Assembly: GCA_035697485.1 (NCBI GenBank)
Contig: DASSCU010000029.1
Coordinates: 1-64,000 of the forward strand
Source of the DNA: Actinomycetota bacterium
Lineage (GTDB): Bacteria > Actinomycetota > UBA4738 > HRBIN12
DNA length: 64,000 nucleotides
Reading direction: 5' to 3'
The notes beneath the pieces were generated by a model. It worked only from the letters and a program-made list of their open reading frames with translations. It ran no database searches and was not told the origin of the DNA. Below, one piece after another: positions 34,678 to 42,269 of the stretch. Positions within the stretch are counted from its first letter, which is position 1; every line of letters starts with the position of its first letter. Both the position numbers and the translations under genes were made by a program.

Positions 34678-35979
34678 ATGACGATCGCGGTGCGACCCAG
34701 ATCCCTAGTGTTCCTCGCCCTCGCGTGTCTCCTCGTCGTGCTGCCGGCGGGCCTTGCGCGCGCGGCACCGGGACATCTCGACACGACGTTCGGCGGTGAC
34801 GGCAGGGTCATCACCAACATCGGGAAGCGGATCGACGCTCCTGAGGACGTGGCGATCCAGGCGAACGGGAAGATCGTCGCCGTGGGCCGCGCGAGCACCC
34901 CTCGTGGATCCATTCGGTTCGCGCTCGCTCGCTACCGAACGAACGGCTCCCTCGACCCCACCTTCGGTGGGGATGGCCTGGTGTTCATCGACTTCGCCGG
35001 GCGACCGAACGCCGCGTTCGGGGTCGCGATCCAGCAGGACGGCAAGATCGTCGCGGTCGGCGACGTCCAGGTGACGGCGGGGGTCCAGAGGTTCGCCGTA
35101 GCCCGGATCGACCGGGATGGAACCCTCGACACGACGTTCGGGGGGAACGGGAAGGTCACCACCGGCTTCACCGGCGGGGAGGACGGCGCGAGGGACGTTG
35201 CGATCCAGGCCGACGGGCGGATCGTCGCCGTCGGCACGAGCGATCTCGGCGAGTTCGCCCTCGCCCGATACGACATCGACGGGAAGCTCGATCCCACGTT
35301 CGACGGCGACGGCAGGGTGACCACGGCCCTCACGGCGACCGGGCTCGATGCCGCGAACGGTGTCGCGATCGACGCCGACCAGAGGATCGTCGTCGCCGGC
35401 ACCGGGGGGAACGGGTCGTTCGCCCTCGCCCGCTACGACAGCCACGGAACACTCGACGCCACGTTCGACGGGGACGGGAAGGTCAGGACCAATTTCACGG
35501 GCGGGGTCGATACCGCGGATGCGGTCGCGATCCAGGCCGATGGGAAGATCGTGGCCGCGGGGGAGGCGGGGTTCCTCGGCGAGTGGACCGGCGATTTCGG
35601 TCTCGCGCGCTACACGACGGACGGGACGCTCGACGCGACGTTCGACGGCGACGGCAAGGTCATCACGAGGTTCACGCGCGATGACGACTCGGCGAGCGAC
35701 GTCGCGATCCAGGCCGATGGGAAGATCGTCGCGGCCGGCAGCGCGGGATACAACGGCGCCGCCGCGCGGTTCGCCCTCGTGCGATACCGGTGGGACGGTT
35801 CCCTCGACACGTCGTTCGGCGGCAACGGCAGGGCGACGACCAGGTTCAGCAAGGGGTTCGACTTCGCGCGCGGATTAGCGATCCAACTCGATCGGAAGAT
35901 CGTGGTCGCCGGATCCACGTTCGGAGAGATCGACGGGATCGACGCGAAGTTCGCTCTGGCCCGGTATCTGGCCGGGTAG
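34678..35979 (+). CDS. Secreted delta-60 repeat protein (seven repeats)
   Basis: 433 aa. A signal peptide (MTIAVRPRSLVFLALACLLV to ARA, about 1-28) is followed by seven tandem repeats of roughly 55-60 residues. Each has a D(T/P/A)(T/S)F(G/D)G(D/N)G motif, a VAIQADGKIVAVG-like strand, and FALARY. This is the delta-60 repeat, expected to fold as a beta-propeller. No anchor or catalytic domain is seen, so it is probably released or held by interactions. ATG 34678 is placed after AGGAG; a TTG 57 nt upstream would bury the signal peptide. The function is not known. Confidence 0.87.
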   Translation: MTIAVRPRSLVFLALACLLVVLPAGLARAAPGHLDTTFGGDGRVITNIGKRIDAPEDVAIQANGKIVAVGRASTPRGSIRFALARYRTNGSLDPTFGGDGLVFIDFAGRPNAAFGVAIQQDGKIVAVGDVQVTAGVQRFAVARIDRDGTLDTTFGGNGKVTTGFTGGEDGARDVAIQADGRIVAVGTSDLGEFALARYDIDGKLDPTFDGDGRVTTALTATGLDAANGVAIDADQRIVVAGTGGNGSFALARYDSHGTLDATFDGDGKVRTNFTGGVDTADAVAIQADGKIVAAGEAGFLGEWTGDFGLARYTTDGTLDATFDGDGKVITRFTRDDDSASDVAIQADGKIVAAGSAGYNGAAARFALVRYRWDGSLDTSFGGNGRATTRFSKGFDFARGLAIQLDRKIVVAGSTFGEIDGIDAKFALARYLAG

Positions 35980-36052
35980 GCATCCTCGGCCGCCGGGTCA
36001 ACTCTCGGTCAGCTCGAAGAGGGTTCATGGCATCCAGGAGAGCTCGATCCGG

Positions 36053-36123
36053 TTCCGGGGGGAGGAATCGAACCTCCATTCCAGGCTCCAAAGGCCCGTG
36101 TCTTGCCGTTAGACGACCCCGGA
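36053..36123 (-). tRNA. tRNA-Gln (anticodon TTG)
   Basis: On the minus strand TCCGGGG pairs with CCCCGGA. The anticodon arm is CGGGC-CTTTGGA-GCCTG, giving anticodon TTG. The T arm is GGAGG-TTCGATT-CCTCC. The CCA end is not encoded (ACC follows the stem). It begins 23 nt after the GNAT stop of the rsmA-ispE-GNAT series on the same strand, so it may be processed from that transcript. Confidence 0.95.
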
Positions 36124-36146
36124 TCGAGTCCTCGCGTGCCGTTCGA

Positions 36147-36697
36147 TTATCCCGCGTCGGCCGTGCGCAGGGCCGAGCGGCGCCACACGACCTCCCCTTC
36201 CACGATCTGTGGGTGACCTCCAGCCCGGCGTTTCGCGCGACGCCGGCCGATGCCGTGTGCTCGGGGTGCACGTGCGCCTCGACGGCCGTCACGCCCTCGG
36301 CCACGAGCCACCCGACGATCGCGCGCGCGGCCTCGGTGCCGATGCCTCGGCGCTGTTCGGCAAGGCCGACCGTCCACGCGACGATCGCGCGCGAACCGCC
36401 CGGATGGCGCTCGACGGTGGCCTGCATCGTGCCGACGACGCGGCGATCGTCTGCCGAGCGGACGAGCCAGTTGAGCCACGCCTCCCGCCCGTCGGGCGAG
36501 CGTTCGGCTTCCCACGCGTCGAGCCGGGCGCGGAGCTCGCCGATCGTCTCTGGCCGCCCGCCGGTGAACGCGTGCAACCGCTGGTCGTCGAGCACAGGGA
36601 GGAGCTCGTTCGCGTCGTCGGGCACGAGCGGCGTCAGCCGGAGACGCTCGGTGTCGAGGGCATCGGCGCGAGGCAGCGCGTCGGCGCGATCGATCAC
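36147..36697 (-). pseudogene. GNAT N-acetyltransferase with a frameshift near the C-terminus
   Basis: The frame starting at GTG 36697 reads a normal RimJ-like GNAT (LDTERLRLTPLVPDDANEL, TVGLAEQRRGIGTEAARAIV, AVEAHVHPEHTASAGVARNAGLEVTH). It then loses homology at about 36210 and would run on through the tRNA-Gln gene. The other frame gives exactly the expected end (IVEGEVVWRRSALRTADAG, TAA at 36147). One missing base in the CCCACAGATCG area explains both, so this is a recent frameshift or a sequencing indel. The GTG overlaps the ispE stop by 4 nt. If the indel is real, the last 20 residues are lost. Confidence 0.75.
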
Positions 36698-37599
36698 GAC
36701 GGTTCGTGCTCGCCGCGTGCCGGCGGTCCGCTCACCACGATCGATCCCGGCACCGCGGCCGCCAGGGCGTCGGCGTGGCCGAGGTGACGGGCGAGAGCGG
36801 CGACCGTTGGGCCGCTGCCGCTCAAAAGCGCTCCGAGCGCACCTGCCTCCAGGAACGCGTCGATCGCCCTCCCCACCTCGGGATGGTGTGCCACCACGCC
36901 GGGCTGCAAGTCGTTGAAGAGGGCGTCGCCGAGCAGCGCGACGTCGCCGATCTCGAGGGCTGCGATCAAGGCCCCCGGGTCGGGCCCCGTGACCGGGTCG
37001 TCGTCCCACCACGCGTAGGCATCGGCCGCCGAGACCGCGAAGCCGAACGGCTTCAGCACCCACCAGACGCTCCCCGCGTGCACGGACACGAGTCGATCGC
37101 CCCGACCCGAGGCCAGCACCGGCTCGGCGGCGAGCATCGCCGGAACGTCGGACCCCAGAGCGGCGCCGAGCTCGGCGAGCGCGAAGGCCTCGAGGCCGCA
37201 CGACCAGACCTCGTCGGCCGCGAGCAGCGCGGCCGCCGCGTCGGCGCTCCCCCCGCCGAGCCCGGCGGCGACCGGGATGCGCTTGTCGAGCCGGAGCGAG
37301 ACCCCGGGAGACGAGCCATCGCGGCCGGCCCGCCGGGCGAGCGCCTCGACAGCGCGTCCGGCGAGGTTCTCACCGGGCACGGTCGACACGAGGCGTGTGA
37401 GCTCGACATCCCCCTCGACCTCGATCGACACCTGTCCAGGGGGCGCTTCCGTCGCCGTCACGACGTCGTGCAGCGAGATCGGCATCACCACCGTCTCGAG
37501 GTCGTGGAAGCCGTCGTCGCGACGACCCATCACTCGCAGGAACACGTTCACCTTCGCATGGGCGCGTCGCGTCACCGACCTGGCAGCCGACGGACTCAC
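36694..37599 (-). CDS. ispE: 4-diphosphocytidyl-2-C-methyl-D-erythritol kinase
   Basis: 301 aa, GHMP kinase of the MEP isoprenoid pathway (phosphorylates CDP-ME at the 2-position). AHAKVNVFLRVMGRRDDGFHDLETV is the conserved N-terminus with catalytic Lys. VAAGLGGGSADAAAALLA is the ATP loop with catalytic Asp, and GALLSGSGPTVAALA the C-terminal motif. The GTG overlaps the rsmA stop (GTGA), and its own stop overlaps the following GNAT gene in the same way. The rsmA-ispE order is the usual actinobacterial one. Confidence 0.96.
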   Translation of the reverse strand: MSPSAARSVTRRAHAKVNVFLRVMGRRDDGFHDLETVVMPISLHDVVTATEAPPGQVSIEVEGDVELTRLVSTVPGENLAGRAVEALARRAGRDGSSPGVSLRLDKRIPVAAGLGGGSADAAAALLAADEVWSCGLEAFALAELGAALGSDVPAMLAAEPVLASGRGDRLVSVHAGSVWWVLKPFGFAVSAADAYAWWDDDPVTGPDPGALIAALEIGDVALLGDALFNDLQPGVVAHHPEVGRAIDAFLEAGALGALLSGSGPTVAALARHLGHADALAAAVPGSIVVSGPPARGEHEPS

Positions 37600-38552
37600 G
37601 CGGTCACCCGCTCGGCGACCGCCGCGAACCCCTCGAGGCCGACCTCTTCGGGGCGCGCGCTCGGCGCGACCCCGGCGCCCGCGAGCACCTCGTCGGCCGT
37701 CTCGCTGTCGAGCCCCAGTCGCCGCAGGGCGTTACGCATCGTCTTGCGGCGCTCGGCGAACGCGCCGTCGACGACGCGCCAGAGCGAGCCCTCGTCGACG
37801 TCGACCGGCGGGGCGGGGAGCCGGTCGAGCCGGACGACGACCGAGTCGACCTTCGGCCGGGGCCAGAACACCGCGGCCGGCACCCGGCGCACGACCGAAG
37901 CCGTCGCCCGGTAGGCGACCCGTAGGCTCGCCGCGCCGAAATGCTCGTCGCCCGGCGCCGCCGCGAGCCGCTCGCCCACTTCGCGCTGCACCATCACGAC
38001 CCATCGATCGATCGCGGGGACTGCGGCGAGGGTGTCGAGCACGAGCGGCACGGCGATGTTGTACGGGAGGTTCGCACAGAGCGTCCAGCCGTTGGCGTCA
38101 CTGAGCTCCGTGTGCCAGTCGAGCTTCATCGCGTCGGCGTGCAGGACCCGGACCGATGGGAGGCCTGCCGTCACCTCCTCGAGCGCCGGCACGAGCCGGC
38201 GATCGAACTCCACGGCGAGGACGTCGGCGCCGGCGGCGGCGAGCGCCACGGTGAGTGAGCCGAGTCCCGCGCCGATCTCGACCACCGGCTCTCCCGGACC
38301 GACGCCGGCGTCGGCGACGATCGCCCGGGCGAGGTTCGGATCGATCAGGAAGTGCTGGCCGAGCGACTTGGTGGGCCGGACACCGTGGCGCGCTGCGAGC
38401 TCGCGGATCGCACCGGCCCCGAGCGCCGGCGGGCGCCCGGACTCACCAGGCGATCGAGACGTCGAGGACGCCTGCCCCGAGCGGCTGGAGGACCGCGAAC
38501 GCCTCGGGCGAGAGGTCGATGATCCTTCCCGTGCCGAACGGTCCCCGGTCAT
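37596..38552 (-). CDS. rsmA: 16S rRNA dimethyladenosine transferase (start uncertain)
   Basis: KsgA/RsmA methylates A1518 and A1519 of 16S rRNA. Motifs: TKSLGQHFLIDPN, SAM loop VVEIGAGLGSLTVAL, catalytic CANLPYNIAVPL (NLPY), FWPRPKVDSVVVRL. The only canonical start in this frame is ATG 38552, which forces a 110-nt overlap with the upstream gene and a Ser/Arg-rich shadow-like N-terminus without a ribosome site. One extra base near 38425 would instead give MSPGARPALGAGAIRELAARHG from a GTG that overlaps the upstream stop, in the style of the neighbours. A small indel is therefore suspected. It is followed by ispE with a 4-nt overlap. Confidence 0.9.
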   Translation of the reverse strand: MTGDRSAREGSSTSRPRRSRSSSRSGQASSTSRSPGESGRPPALGAGAIRELAARHGVRPTKSLGQHFLIDPNLARAIVADAGVGPGEPVVEIGAGLGSLTVALAAAGADVLAVEFDRRLVPALEEVTAGLPSVRVLHADAMKLDWHTELSDANGWTLCANLPYNIAVPLVLDTLAAVPAIDRWVVMVQREVGERLAAAPGDEHFGAASLRVAYRATASVVRRVPAAVFWPRPKVDSVVVRLDRLPAPPVDVDEGSLWRVVDGAFAERRKTMRNALRRLGLDSETADEVLAGAGVAPSARPEEVGLEGFAAVAERVTA

Positions 38553-39612
38553 TGATCGTGACGGTAACGGAACGGCCGGTCTCGGCGTCGGTCACGGTGA
38601 CGAGCGTCCCGAACGGGAGCGTGGGATGCGCCGCCGTCAGGCCCGCCCACGGGGGGTCGTACCAGGTCGCCAGCCCCGACTGCGTGTCGTCGATGGCGCC
38701 CGGCACGTCGGTCGTGCCGCCGTACATCGAATGGGGCGGCGAGAGCCGCAACTCGGTCACCGGCTCGCGCTCGATCCACCGACCGATCAACCGCCGCGAT
38801 TCGATCTCGCCGTTGACCGACGTCACGAGGAACGTGCCGATGCCGCGGCCGTCGCGACCTTCCTCGAGCACCTTCACGGGCGTGCCGGGGGTCATGCGCG
38901 GCGTGTACTCGGTGTGCACGTCGTGCGGGATCGTGATCGCTTCCATCTCGGTCACGACACGGACCTCGTCGAAGGTCACGATCGTGCCGGCGTGAAGGGG
39001 GGTCTCGGGTGACGGCCGGACGCGGTCGTCAGCGTCGGGTTGGATCCCCATGGCCGAGAGGAGTTCCCCGGTCGTGTCCGCGTTGGTCAGGACGTCGCGC
39101 ACCTTCCCCAGCACGGCGACCTGCGCGGACACGGCCGGGGACGTTCCGGCGCTCGAGGCGGAGTAGTCACTCTCGACGAGCAGGTCCGTCAGGGACACAG
39201 AGGCCCTGCTCGTCCCGGCCATCACCCAGACCCCCACATCGGTGGGGCTTTCGAACACTCCGGCGGTGCCGCCGGTCGCCTTCGCGGAGCTCGCCGCGAG
39301 GAACACCTCGGCGCCCGCCGCGATCCGCGCCGGGTTCACCACCACGGTCATGCCGTCGGCGATCACGCTCGTCGGCGACGGCTGCACGAGGACCGCCGAC
39401 GTCAGCGTGAGGCCCTCGTCCGCCAGCAGGTCCCGAACCGATCCCGACGTCGTCGACACGGTCTGGTGCTCGCCGTCGACGACGAGGGTCACGTGCTTGC
39501 GCACGGAGAGGTTCACGACGCCAGCGACGAGCACGATGCCCACCACGACGGTGGCACCCATGACCGCTCGGTGGATCCGCAATCGGCGGACCCTCGTGGC
39601 GCGGATCGGCAA
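38443..39612 (-). CDS. DUF348 - G5 - RlpA-like (double-psi barrel) cell-wall protein
   Basis: 389 aa. A basic head and TM or signal anchor (about 17-38) are followed by DUF348 repeats (KHVTLVVDGEHQTVSTTSGS, VRDLLADEGLTL; a second, VSLTDLLVESD; a third, VRDVLTNADTT). A G5 domain (about 245-320, EYTPRMTPGTPVKVLEEG) precedes an RlpA-type barrel (SGLATWYDPPWAG, TAAHPTLPFGTLVTV, INDRGPFGTGRIIDLS with the conserved Asp). It occupies the place of rpfB between tatD and ksgA, but has an RlpA barrel, which is a lytic transglycosylase in Pseudomonas, instead of an Rpf domain. TTG 39612 follows GGAGGAAGG; GTG 39690 lies inside the predicted -10 box. Confidence 0.88.
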   Translation of the reverse strand: MPIRATRVRRLRIHRAVMGATVVVGIVLVAGVVNLSVRKHVTLVVDGEHQTVSTTSGSVRDLLADEGLTLTSAVLVQPSPTSVIADGMTVVVNPARIAAGAEVFLAASSAKATGGTAGVFESPTDVGVWVMAGTSRASVSLTDLLVESDYSASSAGTSPAVSAQVAVLGKVRDVLTNADTTGELLSAMGIQPDADDRVRPSPETPLHAGTIVTFDEVRVVTEMEAITIPHDVHTEYTPRMTPGTPVKVLEEGRDGRGIGTFLVTSVNGEIESRRLIGRWIEREPVTELRLSPPHSMYGGTTDVPGAIDDTQSGLATWYDPPWAGLTAAHPTLPFGTLVTVTDAETGRSVTVTINDRGPFGTGRIIDLSPEAFAVLQPLGAGVLDVSIAW

Positions 39613-39637
39613 CCTTCCTCCAGGTCTCTGAGGAAGG
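39613..39637 (-). promoter_or_regulatory. Hairpin sequestering the ribosome binding site
   Basis: On the minus strand CCTTCCTC and GAGGAAGG form a perfect 8-bp stem with a 9-nt loop. The 3' arm contains the ribosome binding site and ends at the base before the TTG start of the DUF348-G5-RlpA gene. In mRNA this would hide the site, so translation should depend on opening the stem by a protein, temperature or a small RNA. There is no T-run, so it is not an intrinsic terminator. Confidence 0.6.
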
Positions 39638-39688
39638 CCTCGTGGGGAAGCGGCTGTGCCGGACCGAAGCCTTCGAGCTCGGAAGCGC

Positions 39689-39718
39689 ACGCTAACAAAC
39701 CCTCAACCCTCACTGCAA
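39689..39718 (-). promoter_or_regulatory. Predicted promoter of the DUF348-G5-RlpA gene
   Basis: Minus strand: TTGCAG (39718-39713) and TAGCGT (39694-39689) separated by 18 nt, fitting the TTGNNN / TANNNT pattern of the main actinobacterial sigma factor. A start of transcription near 39682 gives a leader of about 70 nt that includes the hairpin over the ribosome site. The LexA-type box lies 10 nt upstream of the -35 element. Confidence 0.45.
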
Positions 39719-39728
39719 CCTTGAGAGA

Positions 39729-39742
39729 CGAACGTATGTTCG
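39729..39742. promoter_or_regulatory. LexA-type SOS box
   Basis: CGAACGTATGTTCG is a perfect match to the Gram-positive/actinobacterial LexA operator (CGAAC-N4-GTTCG with the RNRY centre). It lies in the 154-nt gap between the tatD stop and the DUF348-G5-RlpA gene, next to a predicted promoter directed at that gene. LexA binding there would place the gene, and perhaps rsmA-ispE behind it, under DNA-damage control. LexA itself is not encoded in the window. Confidence 0.65.
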
Positions 39743-39766
39743 ATGGTGCGAGGAGCTCTGCGGGCG

Positions 39767-40561
39767 TCAGCGGAGGCCCGGGAACGCCGCGCGCGCGTTC
39801 TCCGTGGTCGCCGCGACGAGCTTGTCCACGTCGTCGCCGCGAACGCGCGCGAGCTCGGCGAGCGTGAGCATCACGTTGGCGGGGTGGTTGTCGGTGCCGC
39901 GCTTCGTCTGCGGCGACAGGAAGGGCGCGTCGGTCTCCACCAACAGCCGGTCGAGCGGCACCGCGACGGCCGCCTGGCGCAGGTGCTCGTTCTTCGGATA
40001 CGTGACGTTGCCCGCAAAGCTCGTGAAGTACCCGCGCGCCGCGCACTCGCGCGCGATGTCGGCGTCGCCCGAGAAGCAGTGGATCACGACGTGCTCGGCC
40101 GAACCCTCATCGAGCACTCGAAGCACGTCGGGCCACGCGTCGCGCACGTGCACCACCATCGGCTTGCCCGTCTCGTTGGACCACGCGATGTGGGTCCGCA
40201 GCGTCCGGGTCTGGTCGGCTTCGGGTGAGTGCATGCGGAAGTAGTCGAGACCGCACTCCCCCACGCCGATCACGCGTGGATCGCCGAGCATCTCCTCGAT
40301 GCGCGCCGCCGCCTTCGCGTCGAACCCGCTCGCGTCGTGCGGATGCATGCCCGCGGTGGCGAACACACCCCCGAGCGTGTCGGCCAGCTCGGCCGACCGG
40401 GCGCTCGTTTCTACGTCGATCCCGACGCAGATGAGACGATCGACGCCCGCGGCTCTCGCGGTCTCGACCACATCTGCAGGTTCCGGGTCGAGCAGGAACA
40501 GGTGGCAGTGGGTGTCGACGGCACCGGTGTCAGCCGGGAGTTGAAGGTTCTGGTCGGTCAC
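39767..40561 (-). CDS. tatD: TatD-family metal-dependent hydrolase (DNase-like)
   Basis: 264 aa TIM-barrel hydrolase. Metal ligands are visible in DTHCHLFLLD, GVGECGLDYFRMH (Glu), MVVHVRDAW and VIHCFSGDADIA (His), and LLVETDAPFLSPQ (Asp). TatD proteins act as 3'-5' exonucleases or nucleases in DNA repair. GTG 40561 gives MTDQNLQLP; GTG 40588 is an in-frame alternative nine codons upstream, and neither has a strong ribosome site. It lies downstream of metG, as in mycobacteria (metG-tatD-rpfB-ksgA). Confidence 0.94.
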   Translation of the reverse strand: MTDQNLQLPADTGAVDTHCHLFLLDPEPADVVETARAAGVDRLICVGIDVETSARSAELADTLGGVFATAGMHPHDASGFDAKAAARIEEMLGDPRVIGVGECGLDYFRMHSPEADQTRTLRTHIAWSNETGKPMVVHVRDAWPDVLRVLDEGSAEHVVIHCFSGDADIARECAARGYFTSFAGNVTYPKNEHLRQAAVAVPLDRLLVETDAPFLSPQTKRGTDNHPANVMLTLAELARVRGDDVDKLVAATTENARAAFPGLR

Positions 40562-40699
40562 GAGCGCCGAGACTACACGGGTCTCCACATCCGGTCGATG
40601 GGGGGAGCTTCACGTGAAACATGATTCCTGGAAGCCTCACCCCGAACTGCAGGGGGGTGGAAAACTGTGGAACGCCGTCGAACGGTCGATCCGGCGGGT

Positions 40700-42241
40700 T
40701 CAGTCGGCCTCGAGCCGGGGGAAGAGCGATGCCCCCTTGGTCGTCGATGTACCCACGGCGAGCCCTCCCCACACTCCCGCGGCCGGAAGTCGCTGTGCGT
40801 CGAGGCTGTCGGCGACGCCGAGCTGGGCCCACAGCGCCTCGGCAGCCTGGGGCATGATCGGGGCGACGGCGACGGCGAGCACGCGAAGGGTCTCGGCGGC
40901 CGCGTACAGCACGCTCGCGAGCTCGTCGCGGTTCACCGGGTCCTTCGCCAGCTTCCACGGTTCCTTCTCGACCAGGTAGTGGTTCGCGCGGGCGACGATG
41001 TCCCAGACCGAGACGAGCGCGGGCTGAAGCTGAACCTGGATCATGTGCTCGTCGTAGCGGCGGAGCGCGTCGTCGATGACTCCCGGCAGGTCCGACTCGG
41101 CGCCCGCCGTCACCGGCTCGGGCACGGCGCCGTCGAAGTAGCTGCCGAGCATCGCGAGCACGCGGCTCGCGAGGTTGCCGAGGCCGTTCGCGAGGTCGGC
41201 GTTGTGGCGCTCGGTCATCGACTCCCACGAGAAGTTGCCGTCCTGGCCGAACGAGATCTCGCGCATGAAGTAGTAGCGGTACGAGTCCACGCCGAAGTGG
41301 TCGATCAGCTCGAACGGGTGGATGCCCGTGAGCTTCGTCTTCGACATCTTCTCCCCGCCCACGAGCAGGTACCCGTGCGCCCACACCTGGGTCGGCGGCT
41401 CGAGCCCGGCAGCCATCAGCATCGCGGGCCAGTAGACGGCGTGGAAGCGAACGATGTCCTTGCCGATCAGATGGATGTTCGCCGGCCACTGGCGCGCGAA
41501 CCGCTCGGGGTCGTTCGCGTAGCCGGCCGCGGTGATGTAGTTCGTGAGCGCGTCGAACCACACGTAGGTCACGTGCTCGCGATCCCACGGGATCGGCACG
41601 CCCCAGTCGAACGTCGTGCGGCTGATCGAGAAGTCCTGCAGTCCTCCCTGGATGAGGCTGACGACCTCGTTGCGTCGCACGTCGGGTTCGATCGCCGTGG
41701 GATTGGCGGCGTAGTGCTCGAGCAGGCGGTCCTGGTACGCGGAGAGTCGGAAGAAGTAGTTCTCCTCACGCATGTGCTCGACGGGCCGCCCGTGGATCGG
41801 GCAGTTCCCCTCGATCAGGTCGTCCTCGGTGTAGTACGCCTCGCACGCGACGCAGTACAGGCCCTCGTAGGTGCCTTGATAGATGTCGTCGCGGCCGTTG
41901 TCGTGGACGGCCTGCAGGATCTTCGCGACCGACTCGTAGTGACGCGGCTCCGTCGTACGGATGTAGTCGTCGTAGCTGATGTCGAGGCGCTGCCAGACCT
42001 CACGCCAGCGCGGCTCGAGGGAGTCGGTCCACTCGCGGGGAGTGACGTCGTTCTCCTCCGCGGCCCTCGCGACCTTGAGACCGTGCTCGTCGGTCCCGGT
42101 CAGGTAGCGGACGTCGTCGCCTCGCAGACGCCGGTAGCGCGCGATGAAGTCGCTCGCGACCTCGGTGTAGGCGTGGCCGATGTGCGGCACGTCGTTGGCG
42201 TAGTAGATCGGCGTGGTGATGAAGAAGACGTCCCGGCCCAT
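40700..42241 (-). CDS. metG: Methionyl-tRNA synthetase
   Basis: 513 aa, class I synthetase without a C-terminal tRNA-binding extension. Motifs: TTPIYYANDVPHIGHAYT (HIGH box), TGTDEHGLKV, the zinc knuckle CVACEAYY with CPIHG, the FDALTNYITAAGYAN pocket, and KMSKT. The anticodon-binding helical domain covers about residue 370 onward. The ATG at 42241 is clear. It is the first gene of a metG-tatD series on the minus strand. Confidence 0.97.
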   Translation of the reverse strand: MGRDVFFITTPIYYANDVPHIGHAYTEVASDFIARYRRLRGDDVRYLTGTDEHGLKVARAAEENDVTPREWTDSLEPRWREVWQRLDISYDDYIRTTEPRHYESVAKILQAVHDNGRDDIYQGTYEGLYCVACEAYYTEDDLIEGNCPIHGRPVEHMREENYFFRLSAYQDRLLEHYAANPTAIEPDVRRNEVVSLIQGGLQDFSISRTTFDWGVPIPWDREHVTYVWFDALTNYITAAGYANDPERFARQWPANIHLIGKDIVRFHAVYWPAMLMAAGLEPPTQVWAHGYLLVGGEKMSKTKLTGIHPFELIDHFGVDSYRYYFMREISFGQDGNFSWESMTERHNADLANGLGNLASRVLAMLGSYFDGAVPEPVTAGAESDLPGVIDDALRRYDEHMIQVQLQPALVSVWDIVARANHYLVEKEPWKLAKDPVNRDELASVLYAAAETLRVLAVAVAPIMPQAAEALWAQLGVADSLDAQRLPAAGVWGGLAVGTSTTKGASLFPRLEAD

Positions 42242-42269
42242 GGTCGCGTCATGATACGGGCTGGAACAA

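Noticed and set aside
34461-34799. 112-aa open frame in the gap before the delta-60 gene
   Set aside because: It runs into the delta-60 gene in another frame, has no ribosome site and no domain.
39613-39690. GTG at 39690 as start of the DUF348-G5-RlpA gene
   Set aside because: It falls in the predicted -10 box and before the hairpin; TTG 39612 has a ribosome site immediately upstream.
39601-39740. c-di-AMP (ydaO) riboswitch upstream of the DUF348-G5 gene
   Set aside because: Such riboswitches are common upstream of rpf-type genes, but the conserved core segments are not present; only the short ribosome-site hairpin is seen.
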